Below, piece by piece: positions 1 to 11,204 of a stretch of DNA of 64,000 nucleotides. The position numbers were made by a program, and so were the translations under genes. The stretch's first letter is position 1; each line of letters begins with the position of its first letter. A model generated the notes under the pieces. It made no database searches, was not told where the DNA came from, and was given only the letters and a program-made list of their open reading frames with translations. Origin of the DNA: Gnetum montanum (taxonomy: Eukaryota; Streptophyta; Gnetopsida; Gnetales; Gnetaceae); contig MNCI01027100.1 of NCBI GenBank assembly GCA_015680685.1, positions 610,913-674,912 of the forward strand. The letters run 5' to 3'.

Positions 1-170
1 GGATGTGTGATATGCACCTGGCGGATGAGGTCGGGAGAATGAATGAGGCACTTGGCACTCCACAGAGGATCGTTGAGGTCGGCTCCGTGAACCTCCAGTT
101 GCGTTGCCAGGCCGCCATCAATCACTCCAAATCCACCGCTTCGCTCTAAAAATTGCGAGAGTACCTCCAT
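1..170 (-). CDS. HMT: Homocysteine S-methyltransferase, first exon (partial)
   Basis: Reading the minus strand from the ATG at 170 gives 56 codons to the window edge. The protein contains VIDGGLATQLEVHGADLNDP and then LWSAKCLI..PDLIRQVH, the N-terminal signature of plant homocysteine S-methyltransferases. These enzymes are cytosolic, zinc-dependent and make methionine from homocysteine with S-methylmethionine as methyl donor. The zinc-binding cysteines lie further on and are outside the window. The start sits in a good context (G at -3 and +4). After RQVH the last residues leave the family pattern, so a splice donor (CAG|GTGCAT, near position 12) may end the exon there. GC is clearly higher than in the surrounding repeats and no disruption is seen, so this looks like a live gene whose body lies to the left. 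Confidence 0.85.
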   Translation of the reverse strand, partial: MEVLSQFLERSGGFGVIDGGLATQLEVHGADLNDPLWSAKCLIHSPDLIRQVHITH

Positions 171-560
171 TGCTACTGCTCCTGCTGCTGTTGCGCTGCT
201 TTTACACGTCTGCCAACTTCAATGAGCTTTTTGATTCGTTCCAGTGTCCAGAAGCCTGCTGCCAGCATGTACTTGTGTAACAAATGTTCAATTTAGACAC
301 CAATATACGTGTTAAAAGGCTTCTTGTACGAAGGACAAGGACGAGGTCGAATGAAACTGCTTTCTCTATCTAAAGCCCTGCCCTTTTAAGAAAAAACATG
401 AACGGTAATCGTGGACGGTGAAAAGCCTACCATGGACAACGCTAACATGCCCGTCTTGGTGCATGGCGTTATGCGACTCGTAGCTATCCCGTCTGTTGGG
501 ATGGCAAGGCATGTTATGGTAAAGCTCCTGATCCTGGAGAGCGCTTAGGGCTCGGTTACA
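171..560 (-). promoter_or_regulatory. Leader and upstream region of the HMT gene
   Basis: This non-repetitive, relatively GC-rich stretch lies directly upstream of the HMT start on the minus strand. It holds a CAG-rich leader (about 171-205) and a short upstream ORF. I see no convincing TATA box or transcription start. Confidence 0.4.
173..268 (-). other. Upstream ORF in the HMT leader (31 codons)
   Basis: An ATG at 268 opens a frame of 31 codons that closes with TAG at 175-173. That is two bases before the HMT ATG and in a different frame. The end is Gln-rich (QQQQEQ). If the leader is transcribed from upstream of 268, ribosomes would stop right next to the main start. Whether it lies in the mRNA cannot be seen here. 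Confidence 0.4.
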
Positions 561-599
561 TGTCCTGGTTTTCGGATCATAGTATGGTTGATATTTAAA

Positions 600-1044
600 G
601 CAGTAAAATGACCATATTTATGTTATTTGTCATATGTATTGTTTGTTGCTATGGCATGGCTTTTAGTTTTAATTGATGTGGCACTCACATGGAAGTTTAC
701 AACCCTGCTGATGTAGCTAGTTGGAAATCATGTACAATGATAAATTATATGTGGTAGTTTATAAGTGTATATCTTCACAAGTGCAATGGTCATAGCTAGC
801 CATACCTACCAAAAACCACAAGTTTGATTCTACTAGGTACCACTAACTTATAAACTTTATAAATCTTGGCGTGTGCCTATGTTTTAATTATTTCTTGTGA
901 CATGTAGCCAAGCATTCATCACCAACTTAATATTATTGCTCATCCCACTAAGCATCACCTTGATAAGCCATTGCCTTACCAACCAATTAGATGTGAGTCT
1001 CTCCTAGGGTAGATTCCTCCTTTTTGCTCCTCAATTTATAGGGT
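600..1044. other. Intergenic AT-rich sequence
   Basis: I see no gene here. The only recognisable content is a SINE-like segment at about 781-900. Confidence 0.5.
781..900 (+). repeat. SINE-like repeat, family 1, copy 1
   Basis: The stretch around GATTCTACTAGGTACCAC, followed by a tail with AAATCTTGG and CTATGTTT, matches the minus-strand sequence at 62985-63145. In that copy intact-looking tRNA-type A and B boxes are seen. The A box is decayed here, while the B-box region (GTTTGATTCT) is recognisable. Confidence 0.5.
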
Positions 1045-1270
1045 GTATTAATTACGAAATTGTACAACAGACAACTATGTTACCATTATTCTCATGGATT
1101 CATTCATGTATTAATTACAAAATAGTAAGACAAGAAGCCACATTACTGTTATGATTCATTCATGCATTAATTACTAAATAGTAAGACAAAGCCATATTAC
1201 CATCATGCTTATAAAGCCATGTATTAATTACGAAATGGTGGGATAAAGAGTTGCATTACCATTATGCTTG
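1045..1270. repeat. Imperfect tandem repeat, about 57 bp x 4
   Basis: Four units begin with GTATTAATTACGAAAT or close variants, at 1045, 1108, 1164 and 1221. Unit lengths are 63, 56, 57 and about 50 bases. All share an internal ATTACCATTATG-like part. Confidence 0.7.
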
Positions 1271-1687
1271 CCAATTTTAAAAGTTAGAGTCAACTTCCCC
1301 ATAGCTAGTGAAAGGTTGAAAAAAAAAATATAAAAACTAGACATATTCTATTATATTAAGGTTGGAATTGAAAAATGAAACGGTGTAAAATTAAAGAAGT
1401 GGAAAAAATAAATAAAAATTTTAATTTTCAAAATTTAGTCATTATTTTTATATTATATTTAATAAAAATTTTTAATAGCCTTATATCATCTATCATAATT
1501 TAAATACATAAAATAAACACAAACTAAATTTCTAGCAAATTTTATAAAATATTGAAACTAAAGTTTAATTGAACCCAAATAAGTTTGCGTTTAAATAGGA
1601 GCTTACCTTTACAAATTTTACTACCTATTCGTAGGAGCATTGCCCACCAAGAAATACAAACAAAAAATATGAACCTAAATGATTGTC

Positions 1688-1800
1688 TAAGATAAATTTT
1701 CATCCACAAGCCAAGGGCGTAGTGATAAAACATGATCCTTGGTATTAACATATTTGAGATTTAATCTCTTATTTACTTTTTCATAGACATTTTTTATTTT
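1688..1800 (+). repeat. SINE-like repeat, family 2, copy 1
   Basis: The sequence from AAGATAAATTTTCATCCACA through GAGATTTAATCTC matches 62332-62440 on the other side of the retrotransposon stack. TAGTGATAAA (1720) and GAGATTTAATCTC (1756) sit where the A and B boxes of a tRNA-derived SINE would be. Confidence 0.45.
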
Positions 1801-1860
1801 ACTAAATATTGCACAAGAACATTGTTCTCTAAAATACACAAACAAAAAATTTGATTGTAA

Positions 1861-1865
1861 ACAAT
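1861..1865. repeat. Target-site duplication of element E0 (left)
   Basis: ACAAT here pairs with ATAAT at 62316-62320, a single C/T difference. Confidence 0.65.
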
Positions 1866-2676
1866 TAATGAAGTAATTGTTGTTTAGCTACGTCGACACA
1901 TCCTTTGATGTGTTGATGCATATGCATTGATGCTAATATACCCAAAGCCTGTATAAATGTGTGCGCCATCCACATTTATGGCATCTTTGGTCATTTGTGT
2001 AGCCAAGCTCTTGTAGTTTGCTTTCCTATAACTTAGCCAAGATTCCCTTTGAGTACCTACAACATGGATTGAGTTCATTGTATGGAGTTTTATTCAAGTG
2101 CATGTTGATGACAATAAAATCAAGATTAATTCCTTCCATTGCAATATTTGGATTAGCACTTAGTTTATTTCCAAGAACTAATTTAAATGCATTTTACTTT
2201 CCTGCACTTGGGAAATTAATATTTTACTTCGTAATAGCATGAGTACCAACACTTCAAAAAGTTTATATTAACACTTAGTAATCTTAACAGTGAATACTTG
2301 GTGCACCCAACAGTAGATACTTAGTAACCTAGCAGTGTTAATATAAGTTCAAGATGGGTATGAACAGTGGGAACATATGCTCTACGCTTAGGATAGTTTA
2401 AATTACTCTTAATTCCAAAGTTAGTTAGAAATTAACCTTCTAAGCAGTTTATTGCTTTAATATTTTTATAATAAAAATAAAACATTTCATGCCTCAATCA
2501 TACTTAACTATACCAATTGAGCTAACATAAGTAATAATTAGGAAGACAAAAATCAACTACATCACACATAATTATCTAGTATACTAGTAGCCAAAAGTTC
2601 TATAGAATTCGACCAGATCACGTATACATGCTTGTGATTTGTATGGTTGGGTGTGAGAAACACTCACTGCTCATCA
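1866..2676 (+). repeat. E0 5' LTR
   Basis: Begins TAATGAAG (TGATGAAG in the partner copy) and ends CTCATCA. A TATA box (GTATAAATG, 1951) follows a U3 rich in GTCGAC and TGATGCAT-like words. An AATAAA lies further on. Confidence 0.8.
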
Positions 2677-2914
2677 TTAATACTATTGCTAGGGATGCAT
2701 TATGCACTAAGTGTTTTATATAATTAAATCATTCAAGGATCATTGTAGGAACATAACAAACCATCATTAAAAGAATAATATTAATATTTTATTCAAGGCA
2801 CACTATAAGAACAAAGTAAAAGACGTCTTCTTCTCATAGGGCTAATTCCCCACCTACTAATGATCTACAAAGCAACATGGTAAAATGAGAAAAAACACAA
2901 ATGAAGTACCCCAA
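2677..2914 (+). pseudogene. E0 primer-binding site and start of gag (remnant)
   Basis: Directly after the LTR comes TTAATACTATTGCTAGGGA, a decayed form of the TTGGCGCCATTGCCAGAGA primer-binding site seen in element C. The start of the gag frame follows (AGACGTCTTCTTCTCATAG matches the MSSSH start of other copies). The frame is cut at 2914 by element A and resumes at 16744. Confidence 0.7.
2910..2914. repeat. Target-site duplication of element A (left)
   Basis: CCCAA, repeated exactly at 16744-16748. Confidence 0.9.
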
Positions 2915-3833
2915 TGATGGGTCGTAGTTGGCTATGTTGACAAGGCCTTATCGACGCGGCCCCGTCGATGCATCGTTTGCTATGTTGACATGGCCTTGTC
3001 GATGCATCATTTGTTGTGTCAATGCGGCCTCGTCAATGCAAGGTTCATTTTTTGCTATAAATACATGCTCACTAGCCACATTTATGGCATCCAATAGATA
3101 GTAGTAGCCGAACTCTTACAATTTGTTCATTTGAAAGTTAGAATATTTCTCCCGAGTGCCCGCAGTAAGAGTCATTGAGTCTATAGATCTTTATTCGAGC
3201 ATTGTTGTACCTAAGCATGACAGTATGTATGACAATAAAGACAAGCTTCTTGATAAACCTTACAACATTTTGGATAGTTTAGATATTTATTTATGCATTT
3301 AATGCTTTCAATTAATTATTTAATGTTTTCTAGTAATTAAGATAATTAAGTGAGATAAGCTAGATAGATTAAATACACAAGTACGATCACTTCAAGCATA
3401 ACATGTATTCGCTTGGTAATCCCAACAACGTTATTGCTTGGTGTGCCCAGTGGCATAGCGCTTGGTAACCTAGCAATGGATACATGGGTTCAGGATGTGT
3501 ATGAAAAGTGGGATTAGATGCTTATGTTAGGATTAGTTAGAAATCAGTTAGTTAGTTAATTTAGATTAGTCATTAAATTACTTTATCTCTCTCTTCAAAG
3601 CATCAAAGAACATAAAATATAAAATGATAAAAATCATATGCCTCGATTTCACTTAACCATACCTTTGTACTTCACAAGTGTAATTGGGAAGACAATGAAT
3701 GACCTTAGGGCAAGGTTTATTGCCTAGAAGCCTGGTGCACTGGAAACTATAAAGTCCATAGAATTGGACTAGATCACACATGAACGCTTTTTGATTTGTA
3801 AGGTTGGGCATAGGGGTACCTCACCACTCATCA
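2915..3833 (+). repeat. A 5' LTR
   Basis: Starts TGATGG and ends CTCATCA. U3 holds about three copies of a ~34-base unit built from GTTGAC, GGCC and TCGATGCATC. TATA box CTATAAATA is at 3055 and AATAAA at 3234. U5 holds CTTGGTAAYCC repeats. Confidence 0.9.
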
Positions 3834-3853
3834 TTGGCATCATTGCTGGAAGC
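3834..3853 (+). other. A primer-binding site
   Basis: TTGGCATCATTGCTGGAAG adjoins the LTR end. It is a decayed match to the tRNA-Asp complement used by Athila-type elements (established from family knowledge, not searched). Confidence 0.65.
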
Positions 3854-3984
3854 TTTGTTTGTTAAATGTGTGCTATCCAAGATTAGTGACCATTATTAAT
3901 AGCATTGGATGAACTCAAGGTCAACATCACTCTCACACAACATATAACTACTAAGCACACTTATAATTTTATTTGTTTTGTAAG

Positions 3985-5830
3985 ATGTCTTCTTCCCATA
4001 GGCATGAAGATGTCAAACCATCAATTCCACAAGAGTGCAAAGTGGTATATACTCATCTAAATGAGTATGTACCGGACTTGACCTTCATCCTACATTAGGA
4101 TGAGTAATTGCAATGGCATGAAGGCAACATTGTCTTACCCCCCGATTGATCTATGCCAGGGATACTTTTTCAAACTCTTAAAAATTTGGGCATCCTAGAT
4201 CTTCACGAGAATACATTGTGAATGGTTATGACACTCGAGACTACCGTCCCACTAAAAAACAACACAAGAGAAATCAACACCAAGTGAAGCACAACAAGTT
4301 TACAAAGGAGAAACACTTCATTAACCCCCTATTCTTGCTAAACCAAGATGACAATGTGGATCCTCCCCCTGAGGATTCCCAACATGAAGATTCTCAACCC
4401 TCTGTTATTGGTGATGAGGGTGTAACCTTGAGCCTGTGATCCACTATTCATAAACTAGGTGCAAGAAAAAGTGATAGTCAAGGTAGGGACTAGGGTAAAC
4501 ATCACAATTGCAAGGGATCTAAGGATGATGATCATAATGAGTGAAGAGGTGGTGGTGGACATCATAGTGGCGGTGATGGTCCACCTTCCTCTTCATCCTC
4601 TTCATCCAATTTCGAACATTTCTCTTCATCATCTAGTTTTGATAGAAGCCATTAGAGGAATAATCATGATGAAGGTCATTAGCAAGACAACAATGATCAT
4701 AGAGCCTACCAAGAATGTCAGGGTAATAAAGGACATCATTAGAGACAACACAATAATGATGATGATGAGCCTCTATTGGCTACTTGAAGCATGCTTAACA
4801 TTGTAGAGGCAGTAAAGATTCCAACTAGGCATGCGAAGGATAGTCAAATTAAGTGCTTAGATATGAACAATATCCCAAGATTTGATGGGGGATACAATTC
4901 TAATCCGCAAACACATCTACAAGCTTTCCATGATGCCTATGCCTTACAAAACATTAAAAATGATTGGCAAAAACTAAAGCTCTTCCCCAAGACACTTATT
5001 AAGGAAGCTGAAAGCTAGGACCAATCCTTGGAGCCAAAATACATTTGTCGATAGAATACCATGTTAGAACTATTCAATGATAAGTACTAGACGTACTCTA
5101 GAGTGTCTAACCTAAGAAGGCAAATCCAGGGATGGAAATAAGGAACACACAAACCATTGGATGCTGCCATGGATAGATATTATTCACTCTTACATCGATG
5201 CCCTGGCCATGGTTATTCTCAAAAGGAACAACTCCACCACATCATAGATGGGCTTAGAGCAGAAACTAGATGAACTCTTGGGGTTTATGCCCAAGGGAGA
5301 CTGTCTGAATTAAGAGCTCATCAGATCCAAAGGCTTATAGAGTAGGTAATGAAAGAAGAAGGTGAGTTGCAAAAAAGAGAAAATGTAGAAGAGTATAATA
5401 GGGACCCTTCCATAAGAAAAAGGGAGGTTTGATTTTGTGATGAGGAGGATGCACCACTTGATGAGGTGGTAAACAGAAAAACCTTACCTATACAAAAATT
5501 TGTTTATGATATTTCAACAAAGGTTGATAAATTATGGGACACTTTGGATGAGAAATTCCAAACTATTATAAAATTTGTAGAAGCATCCAAAGAACAAAAT
5601 AGTGATCATGAACACATGAGACAAAAATAAGTTGAATGTGCCTGCCAAAGAGGTAAGGGCAAGGCTACTACAATAGAAGAAGTTGTAGAGACAAACTCTA
5701 AAGATGATACTGGTTGTCACATCTATTAATATAAACATCTAAAGGGGTGTTGCCTTGTGGCACACATTTACAAGAGTCTAGGGTGTACGCATTGAATTCG
5801 CAACTAGAAAGGAGGTAAGCACCCAGACGA
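3985..5830 (+). pseudogene. A gag (decayed)
   Basis: The ATG at 3985 opens MSSSH and the frame is then broken by many stops and shifts. Recognisable parts are a N-terminal segment (VVYTHLNEYVPDLTFILH), an acidic/His-rich linker, and the capsid-like region at 4800-5400 (FDGGYNSNPQTHLQAFHDAY, then ALDAAMDRYYSLLHRCPGHGY-like). A nucleocapsid remnant near 5710-5750 retains CxxY..KH.KGCC from a zinc knuckle. Gag would assemble the virus-like particle and bind genomic RNA. The proline-rich region found in other copies between gag and protease is missing here, and a hairpin sits at that junction. Confidence 0.8.
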
Positions 5831-5842
5831 TAAAGGTAAATG

Positions 5843-5896
5843 AGTGATCTATAAGTAAATGAGTCGAGAAGTTCACTCATTTACTTATAGATCACT
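5843..5896. repeat. Perfect 22-bp inverted repeat
   Basis: Arms 5843-5864 and 5875-5896 are exact reverse complements with a 10-base loop. The right arm is ordinary protease-region coding sequence, matched by other copies. The left arm is an inverted copy placed at a gag/protease deletion junction. Confidence 0.95.
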
Positions 5897-6430
5897 GGAC
5901 ATGAGCCATGCAAGGCTCTTGTTGATTCTAGTTCTGGTGTCAATCTCATCTCCCATGACATGTACAAAGCCTGAAACCTACCACCTCTTAAGAAGAGCAA
6001 CATCCATTTAGAATTTGCAAACTAGTCAATCACTATTCCTTTAGGATTAGTGAAATACATTGTGACCATAGTTAGTGGGTGATCCTATCCTGCCAATTTT
6101 TTGATGATCAAGGTTGATAACTACAAAGGTGACTTCCCCATCATTATGGAAAGGGCTTAGTTAAGCATAATTGATGCACGTATGGGCATAAGGGACCTCT
6201 CCTTGGAAATCTCCAAGGAAAATGAATTTGGATGTTTAAAGAAAAACTGTATTCCATGAATTGTATATAGCAATAATGGGTGCAATTTCATGCAAAAGAT
6301 TTGGTCCATCAAAAGTACATACATTAAAGCATGTAATCAATGTGCACAAGAAACAGATATTCAAAGGTGTCTGTACGCAGTAGCTACAAAACAAGAGGGC
6401 ACCGAGTGGCTGACAACTGACTCGAATAGT
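5875..6430 (+). pseudogene. A aspartic protease (decayed)
   Basis: In homologous copies the frame reads LIYL.IT..EPCKALxDSGSGVNLIS. Here the catalytic triplet DSG has become DSS (near 5920). Later blocks include the IIMxxxWLSxIDARMGI stretch near 6140-6190 and CNQCAQETDIQRCLYA at 6330-6375. Several in-frame stops are present. The enzyme would have processed the Gag-Pol polyprotein. Confidence 0.75.
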
Positions 6431-6553
6431 AGCACATTATGCATGGAACCAACTAAGAGCCTAGCATATGCTTCTATTGAAAGCATGGATGAACTTGAGC
6501 AAGTTCATCACCAACTCTCTGATGATGAAGATGATGATACCTATTAGGGAGAG

Positions 6554-7330
6554 TTGGAAATCCCTGATAACTTCAAGCAAGAGCCCCTAGAGTTGAAAAA
6601 TCTACCAACTAGCATGGAGTATGCATTCTTAAACAATGGTAAGCCAGTCATAATCAATGCCAAACTTGTTGCTGAACAAAAAGACAAGTTGTTGAAGGTG
6701 GTTAACAAATGGTCAACAATCTTTGCGTGGTCATATCCCGAGCTAACTAGAATTGATCCAAGGATATGCCAACATTACATTTACACCAACCTAGCCATGA
6801 AGCTAAGAAGGCAACCACAGAGATGGATGAACCCCAAATTGAAGCAAATCATCAAGGAGGAAATAGAGCAACTCCTCAAGGTGGGGTTCATCTATCCCAT
6901 CGCAAATAGTGAGTGGGTTAGCCCACTCATAATTGTACCAAAGAAAGGTGGCAAGTGGTGGGTCTATATTGACTTTAGGTTGTTAAACATGGCAACATTC
7001 AAAGATCATTTTTCATTGCCATTTTTGGATCAAGTGTTGGACACCATCTCCAGGCATTGCTATTATAGCTTCTTGGATGGTTATAGTGGCTATAACCAAA
7101 TCCAAATTATGCTAGAAGGTCAAGCCAAGATAACATTCACAAGTCCCCAGGGGACTTCTCCGTATTGTAAGATGCCACTTGGCCTATGCAATGCTTCTAC
7201 AACATTTCAACACCTGGTCCCTAGCATCTTTCAACAACAAATCGGTAGTGGTATGGAAGTCTTCATGGATGACTTCTCCTCCTATGGAACTATGTTTGAG
7301 CAAGCCTTGGACTAACTTGAGCAAGTAGTA
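6554..7330 (+). pseudogene. A reverse transcriptase (largest open piece)
   Basis: An open stretch of about 250 codons holds the linker (EIPDNFKQEPLELK) and the RT core. SEWVSPLIIVPKKGGKW is followed by YSFLDGYSGYNQI with the first catalytic Asp, MPLGLCNASTTFQ, and VFMDDFSSYG, the YMDD-type box (FMDD in Athila-like elements). The frame stops at 7315 and continues as clear homology with more stops into the thumb region (about 7330-7560). The stops examined fit single C-to-T or G-to-A changes at Gln or Trp codons. Confidence 0.9.
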
Positions 7331-7559
7331 AAAAGATGTGTGGAAACAAATTTGCAACTCAACTAGAAAAAAAGTCATCTCATGGTCCAAGAAAGCATTG
7401 TATTAGGGCACTGAATTTCACAAGAAGGGATTGAGATAGACTTAGAGAAGATAAGGATCATCTAAGGAATAACATGCCAACTAGAGATAGTTAAAGATGT
7501 CTAATTATTCCTTGTACATACTAGCTACTATCAGCAATTCATAGAGAATTTCTCTAAGA

Positions 7560-8056
7560 TTACAAAGTCGTTAGTCAAGCTTATGAAGAAAGATGCTCTA
7601 TTCATCTAGACCAAGGAGTGCAAACATGCATTCTAATAGTTGAAGGAAAAATTCATAGACACTCCAATTCTAAGGGCACTAGACTGGTCTAGACCATTTC
7701 AAATAATGATAGATGCATCTAATTATGCCTTGGGAGCAGTGCTTACACAGTTGGACAATAAAAAATGTCCATATTACATCCACTATGTGAGCCAAAGCAT
7801 TGTAGGTGCACAACTGAATTACACTACCATGGAGAAAGAATTAATGGCAATGGTGTATGCTCTTAAAAAAAGTAGGCACTATGTGCTTGGTTATAAAGTA
7901 TTTGTGCACATAAACCATAGTGCCATCCACTTCCTTATGAACAAGTTGACAATGAGCTTGTGTATCATATGGTGGCTCATGATCTTGCAAGAATTTGATC
8001 TCACGATGGTAGATCGAAAAGGGACCAAGAATGTGATCATTGACCACCTCTCTTGA
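7560..8056 (+). pseudogene. A RNase H domain
   Basis: An open piece from 7640 to 8056 (138 codons) carries the gypsy RNase H pattern: MIDASNYALGAVL with the first catalytic Asp, YTTMEKELMAMVYAL with the Glu, then HYVLGYKVFVHINHSAIHFL, where INH replaces the usual TDH, so a catalytic Asp is lost. It ends VDRKGTKNVIIDHLS. It removes RNA from the RNA-DNA hybrid during reverse transcription. Confidence 0.85.
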
Positions 8057-8059
8057 TTA

Positions 8060-9620
8060 AGATGGGATAATATAGGGAGGAGAGCCTGCTCTTTGATCAG
8101 TTTCCAGAAGAACTCCTCTTTACAAGAGTAACACATGACCAAGTGCCTACAGAACCAACATGGTACAATGACATCCTTACCTATCTTCTTACTCAGGAGA
8201 TGCCATAAGATCTTGATTTTAGAAATAAGCAACAATTTCTTCATGGGGCCAAATACTTCATGGAAATCAATAAACACTTCTACAAGGTGTGTGTCGATGG
8301 CCTGATTTGTTGGTATGTCCTTGATAAACATCAACAGCGTGTTCTCCAAAATGCTCACGAAGGGCCTTGTGGAGGCCACTATGCAAGGAGATGCATGGCT
8401 ATAAAAATCTTGATAGAAAGATACTATTGACCTACAATCTTCAGGGATGCCCATCTATTTGTCCAATCTTGTGAATGTTGCCAAAGAGATGGTGGGATGA
8501 TTGCACGAATGGAGGATCCTCAATAGTGGATCCAACCATTGGAGCCCTTTGACATATGGGGCATAAAATCTTGATAGCAAGATACTATTCACCTACAATC
8601 TTCAGGGATGCCCATCTATTTGTCCAATCTTGTGAATGCTTCCAAAGAGATGGTGGGATGACTGTGTGAATGGAGGATCCTCAATAGTGGATCCAACCAT
8701 TGGAGCCCTTTGACATATGGGGCATAGACTTCATGGGTCCCATCACACCCATGTCTAATGTAAAGACATATATCATCATAGCAGTTAACTACTACATAAA
8801 ATGGGCAGAAGTAGCAGCCATTATTGACTATACATCATCCACTACTACTAGATTTGTACAACAAAATGTTGTAAATAGGTTTGGGGTGCCACATGCACTA
8901 ATTTCTAATAATGGAACTCATTTCGCAGGTTTCACTTTTAGAAAGTTGATGCAACGCTTGGGGGTTGAACATAAATTAACAACACCCTACCACCCCACAA
9001 GCCAATGGTCAAGAGAGGTAACTAACTAGGAGATTATAAAGATCCTAACAAGGACCATAAGAAAATATAGGAGAGATTGGAGCACAAAACTCAATGATTT
9101 CCTCTAGGCCTATTGCTCAACATGGAAACTTCCTATTGGCTACTCTCCCTATGAGTTAATGTACGAAAAACTTCCAACACTCCTGATTCAATTTAATCTT
9201 TGTACACTCTCAACAGCGTGTGATTTGAACCTTGACCTAAGTCTAGCATAAAGAGAAAGATTGATCAACCTGAATGTGCCAAATGAAAATTGATTCATGG
9301 CCCTATCTTTGAATAAGGTGCACAAGGCATTCAACAAGCAACAACATGACCTCAAAATATAGAAAGTGAAATTTTAACTAGGAGATACAGCTCTCTATTG
9401 GAACGCCACACATGTACCATAGAAAACTAAGTTTTAAACATTGTGAAAGGAACCTTACATAATTACTAAAACCTTTTCTTCTAGGGCCATGACCATATAC
9501 AAACCTAAGAGACCAAATAAAAAGCAATTGGTCAACATCCAAAAAGTGAAGCTTTTCCATGAGGCCAAGTAAGCTAATACAACAAATACCTCTATGAATG
9601 GACAACCATGTTCAATTTTT
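8060..9620 (+). pseudogene. A integrase (decayed, with internal duplication)
   Basis: The H2C2 zinc region is at about 8350-8500 (HEGPCGGHYA ... SCECCQRDGG). The catalytic core starts near 8700: GIDFMGPITPM holds the first Asp, the second Asp of the ISDNGTHF motif is Asn here, and the Glu is kept in REVTN. A C-terminal part with NPTH.P and VNIQK.K.FHE follows to about 9580. A 162-bp segment is tandemly duplicated at 8401-8562/8563-8726, which breaks the frame. The enzyme would insert the cDNA into the genome. Confidence 0.85.
8401..8726 (+). repeat. 162-bp tandem duplication inside integrase of A
   Basis: 8401-8562 and 8563-8726 are nearly identical (from AATCTTGATAG to ACATATGGGGCATA). Only one copy of this segment is present in elements C and E0. 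Confidence 0.9.
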
Positions 9621-11190
9621 TAGATCTCCTCCTTCCAACTCAGTTGTGGGGAAGATGGCCATCCATGCTAACCATCCACATGGCTCCTTAGTCTTTCACC
9701 TTTTTTTTTACACTTTATTGATTTTTACCTTTTTCTTTGGTTTTTTGTTATATTGATTTTCTCGATTTTTTGTTTTACAAAATTTTTAGTATGTTTTACC
9801 TTTCTCGATTAATTTATACTTTCTTATATATATTTTGCTTTGTTTTGTTTAGGCATGACTTTTTGTTATTTCTGCTAATAAAAGTTCTTTATTACCGCAG
9901 GACATAGTGCCACTGTTGCTAGTTACTAATGATGGTTTAGGCTTAATGTTGTGATTGTCAATGTCTGGTTTCTATTATTGAATTATAATGTCTAATGATT
10001 ATGACATGGTTTATTTTTCATGGAACAGGTAGTGAGTCCACGTCATCTTATTTTTCATGGAATAGGCAATGAGTCCACGTCATCCACCCATCAAACAAAC
10101 TCTATGGTTTTCATTGTTCTGGAAGTTTAAGGTCCCTTTCAATAAAGAAACTTTTGATCAATTGATGACCTTGGAGGTTTCCAGAATTGGGAAGGATTCA
10201 AAGGTTTGTATAGGGTGTGACCTCAAGGGGACTCAATACTTTTTCACTCTTTTGCTTGCTTGAGTGCTTAAGTGTCTTTTCATGGACTTCTTATCATTCC
10301 ATTCCAACCACTAATAAGAAGTTACATAGAGTCTTTGCATGGTGTGGTTCTCCATCCAAAAATTCAAAAAAAATGATGAAAATTCAAAGCACACCCCTTA
10401 GATAAATAAATGGGCTACAAGCACTAGTTATGGAACTAGAAAGACATGTTACCCATGCCTAAAGGTCCCCTCTAACTAAGGCCTTCTCTTACTTCCTACT
10501 TCTCTCTTCTTCTCTTTATGGAATGGTGGTTGTTTTGTGGGAGCACTCTTGTGTCTCAAGGGGGTGGATTAGTCTAGGAGTGGCAATGTGAAGTCACTGA
10601 AAGAGGTTGGTTTTGGTTTGGACTAAGGATGGATCTTCTTATATCATTTTAACCACAAAATCCACAAGGGGCTTCTTATAACCTCAATTCAAGATTTCAT
10701 TCTACCTTCTTCATCATCCATCTATGCTGCCATAACTCACCTTGCTACTAGGTTCCATGTTATGCTCGATGTCTTAGTTTGATGTGTTGGAATTCTTGGA
10801 TAGATTCTTTAGGTTGGTCCTTAACTTTTCATGACCATTAATCAACTCTGGGGCCATGAACTCCTTAGTTGAGGTTATGCAAGGGCAAAACGGGGATGTG
10901 CCTACTATGGGGAGGACCCACTTGCATATCTTTTGGCTTGATTAGTTAAGTTCCTTACTTTAGACATTGCTACAATCCTATCTTTTGTAGATTCCATTGT
11001 GTATCTTGCTTAGTGCTTCTTAAACCTCTCATTAAATTCATTCTCCACACCATTTTCCCAATTTTCTAAATTTCTAAGCTCCAAAACCATCTTCTACTAT
11101 TTTCATCATGTTCATGGCTTTTTGGTCTTCCATTCGACCCCAATTTCACTAAAAAACTTCTTGTACTTTGAAAGTTTTGACCAAGTCAAC
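9621..11190 (+). other. A pol-env spacer with conserved noncoding blocks
   Basis: No coding sequence. Blocks shared with C, D, E0 and F are: GTGAGTCCACGTCATC (10030, duplicated at 10069), GGGTGTGACCTCAAGGGGAC (10217), GAAAGACATGTTACCCATGCC (about 10440), and a purine-rich block ending GGGGAGGACCCACTTGCATA (10871-10930). Confidence 0.7.
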
Positions 11191-11204
11191 GAAAGTCTAT
11201 GGTG

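Larger units (their letters stand above)
1271..1865. other. AT-rich flank left of the retrotransposon stack
   Basis: Very AT-rich with no supported coding sequence. The part from about 1688 to 1800 is a SINE-like repeat, listed separately. Confidence 0.5.
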
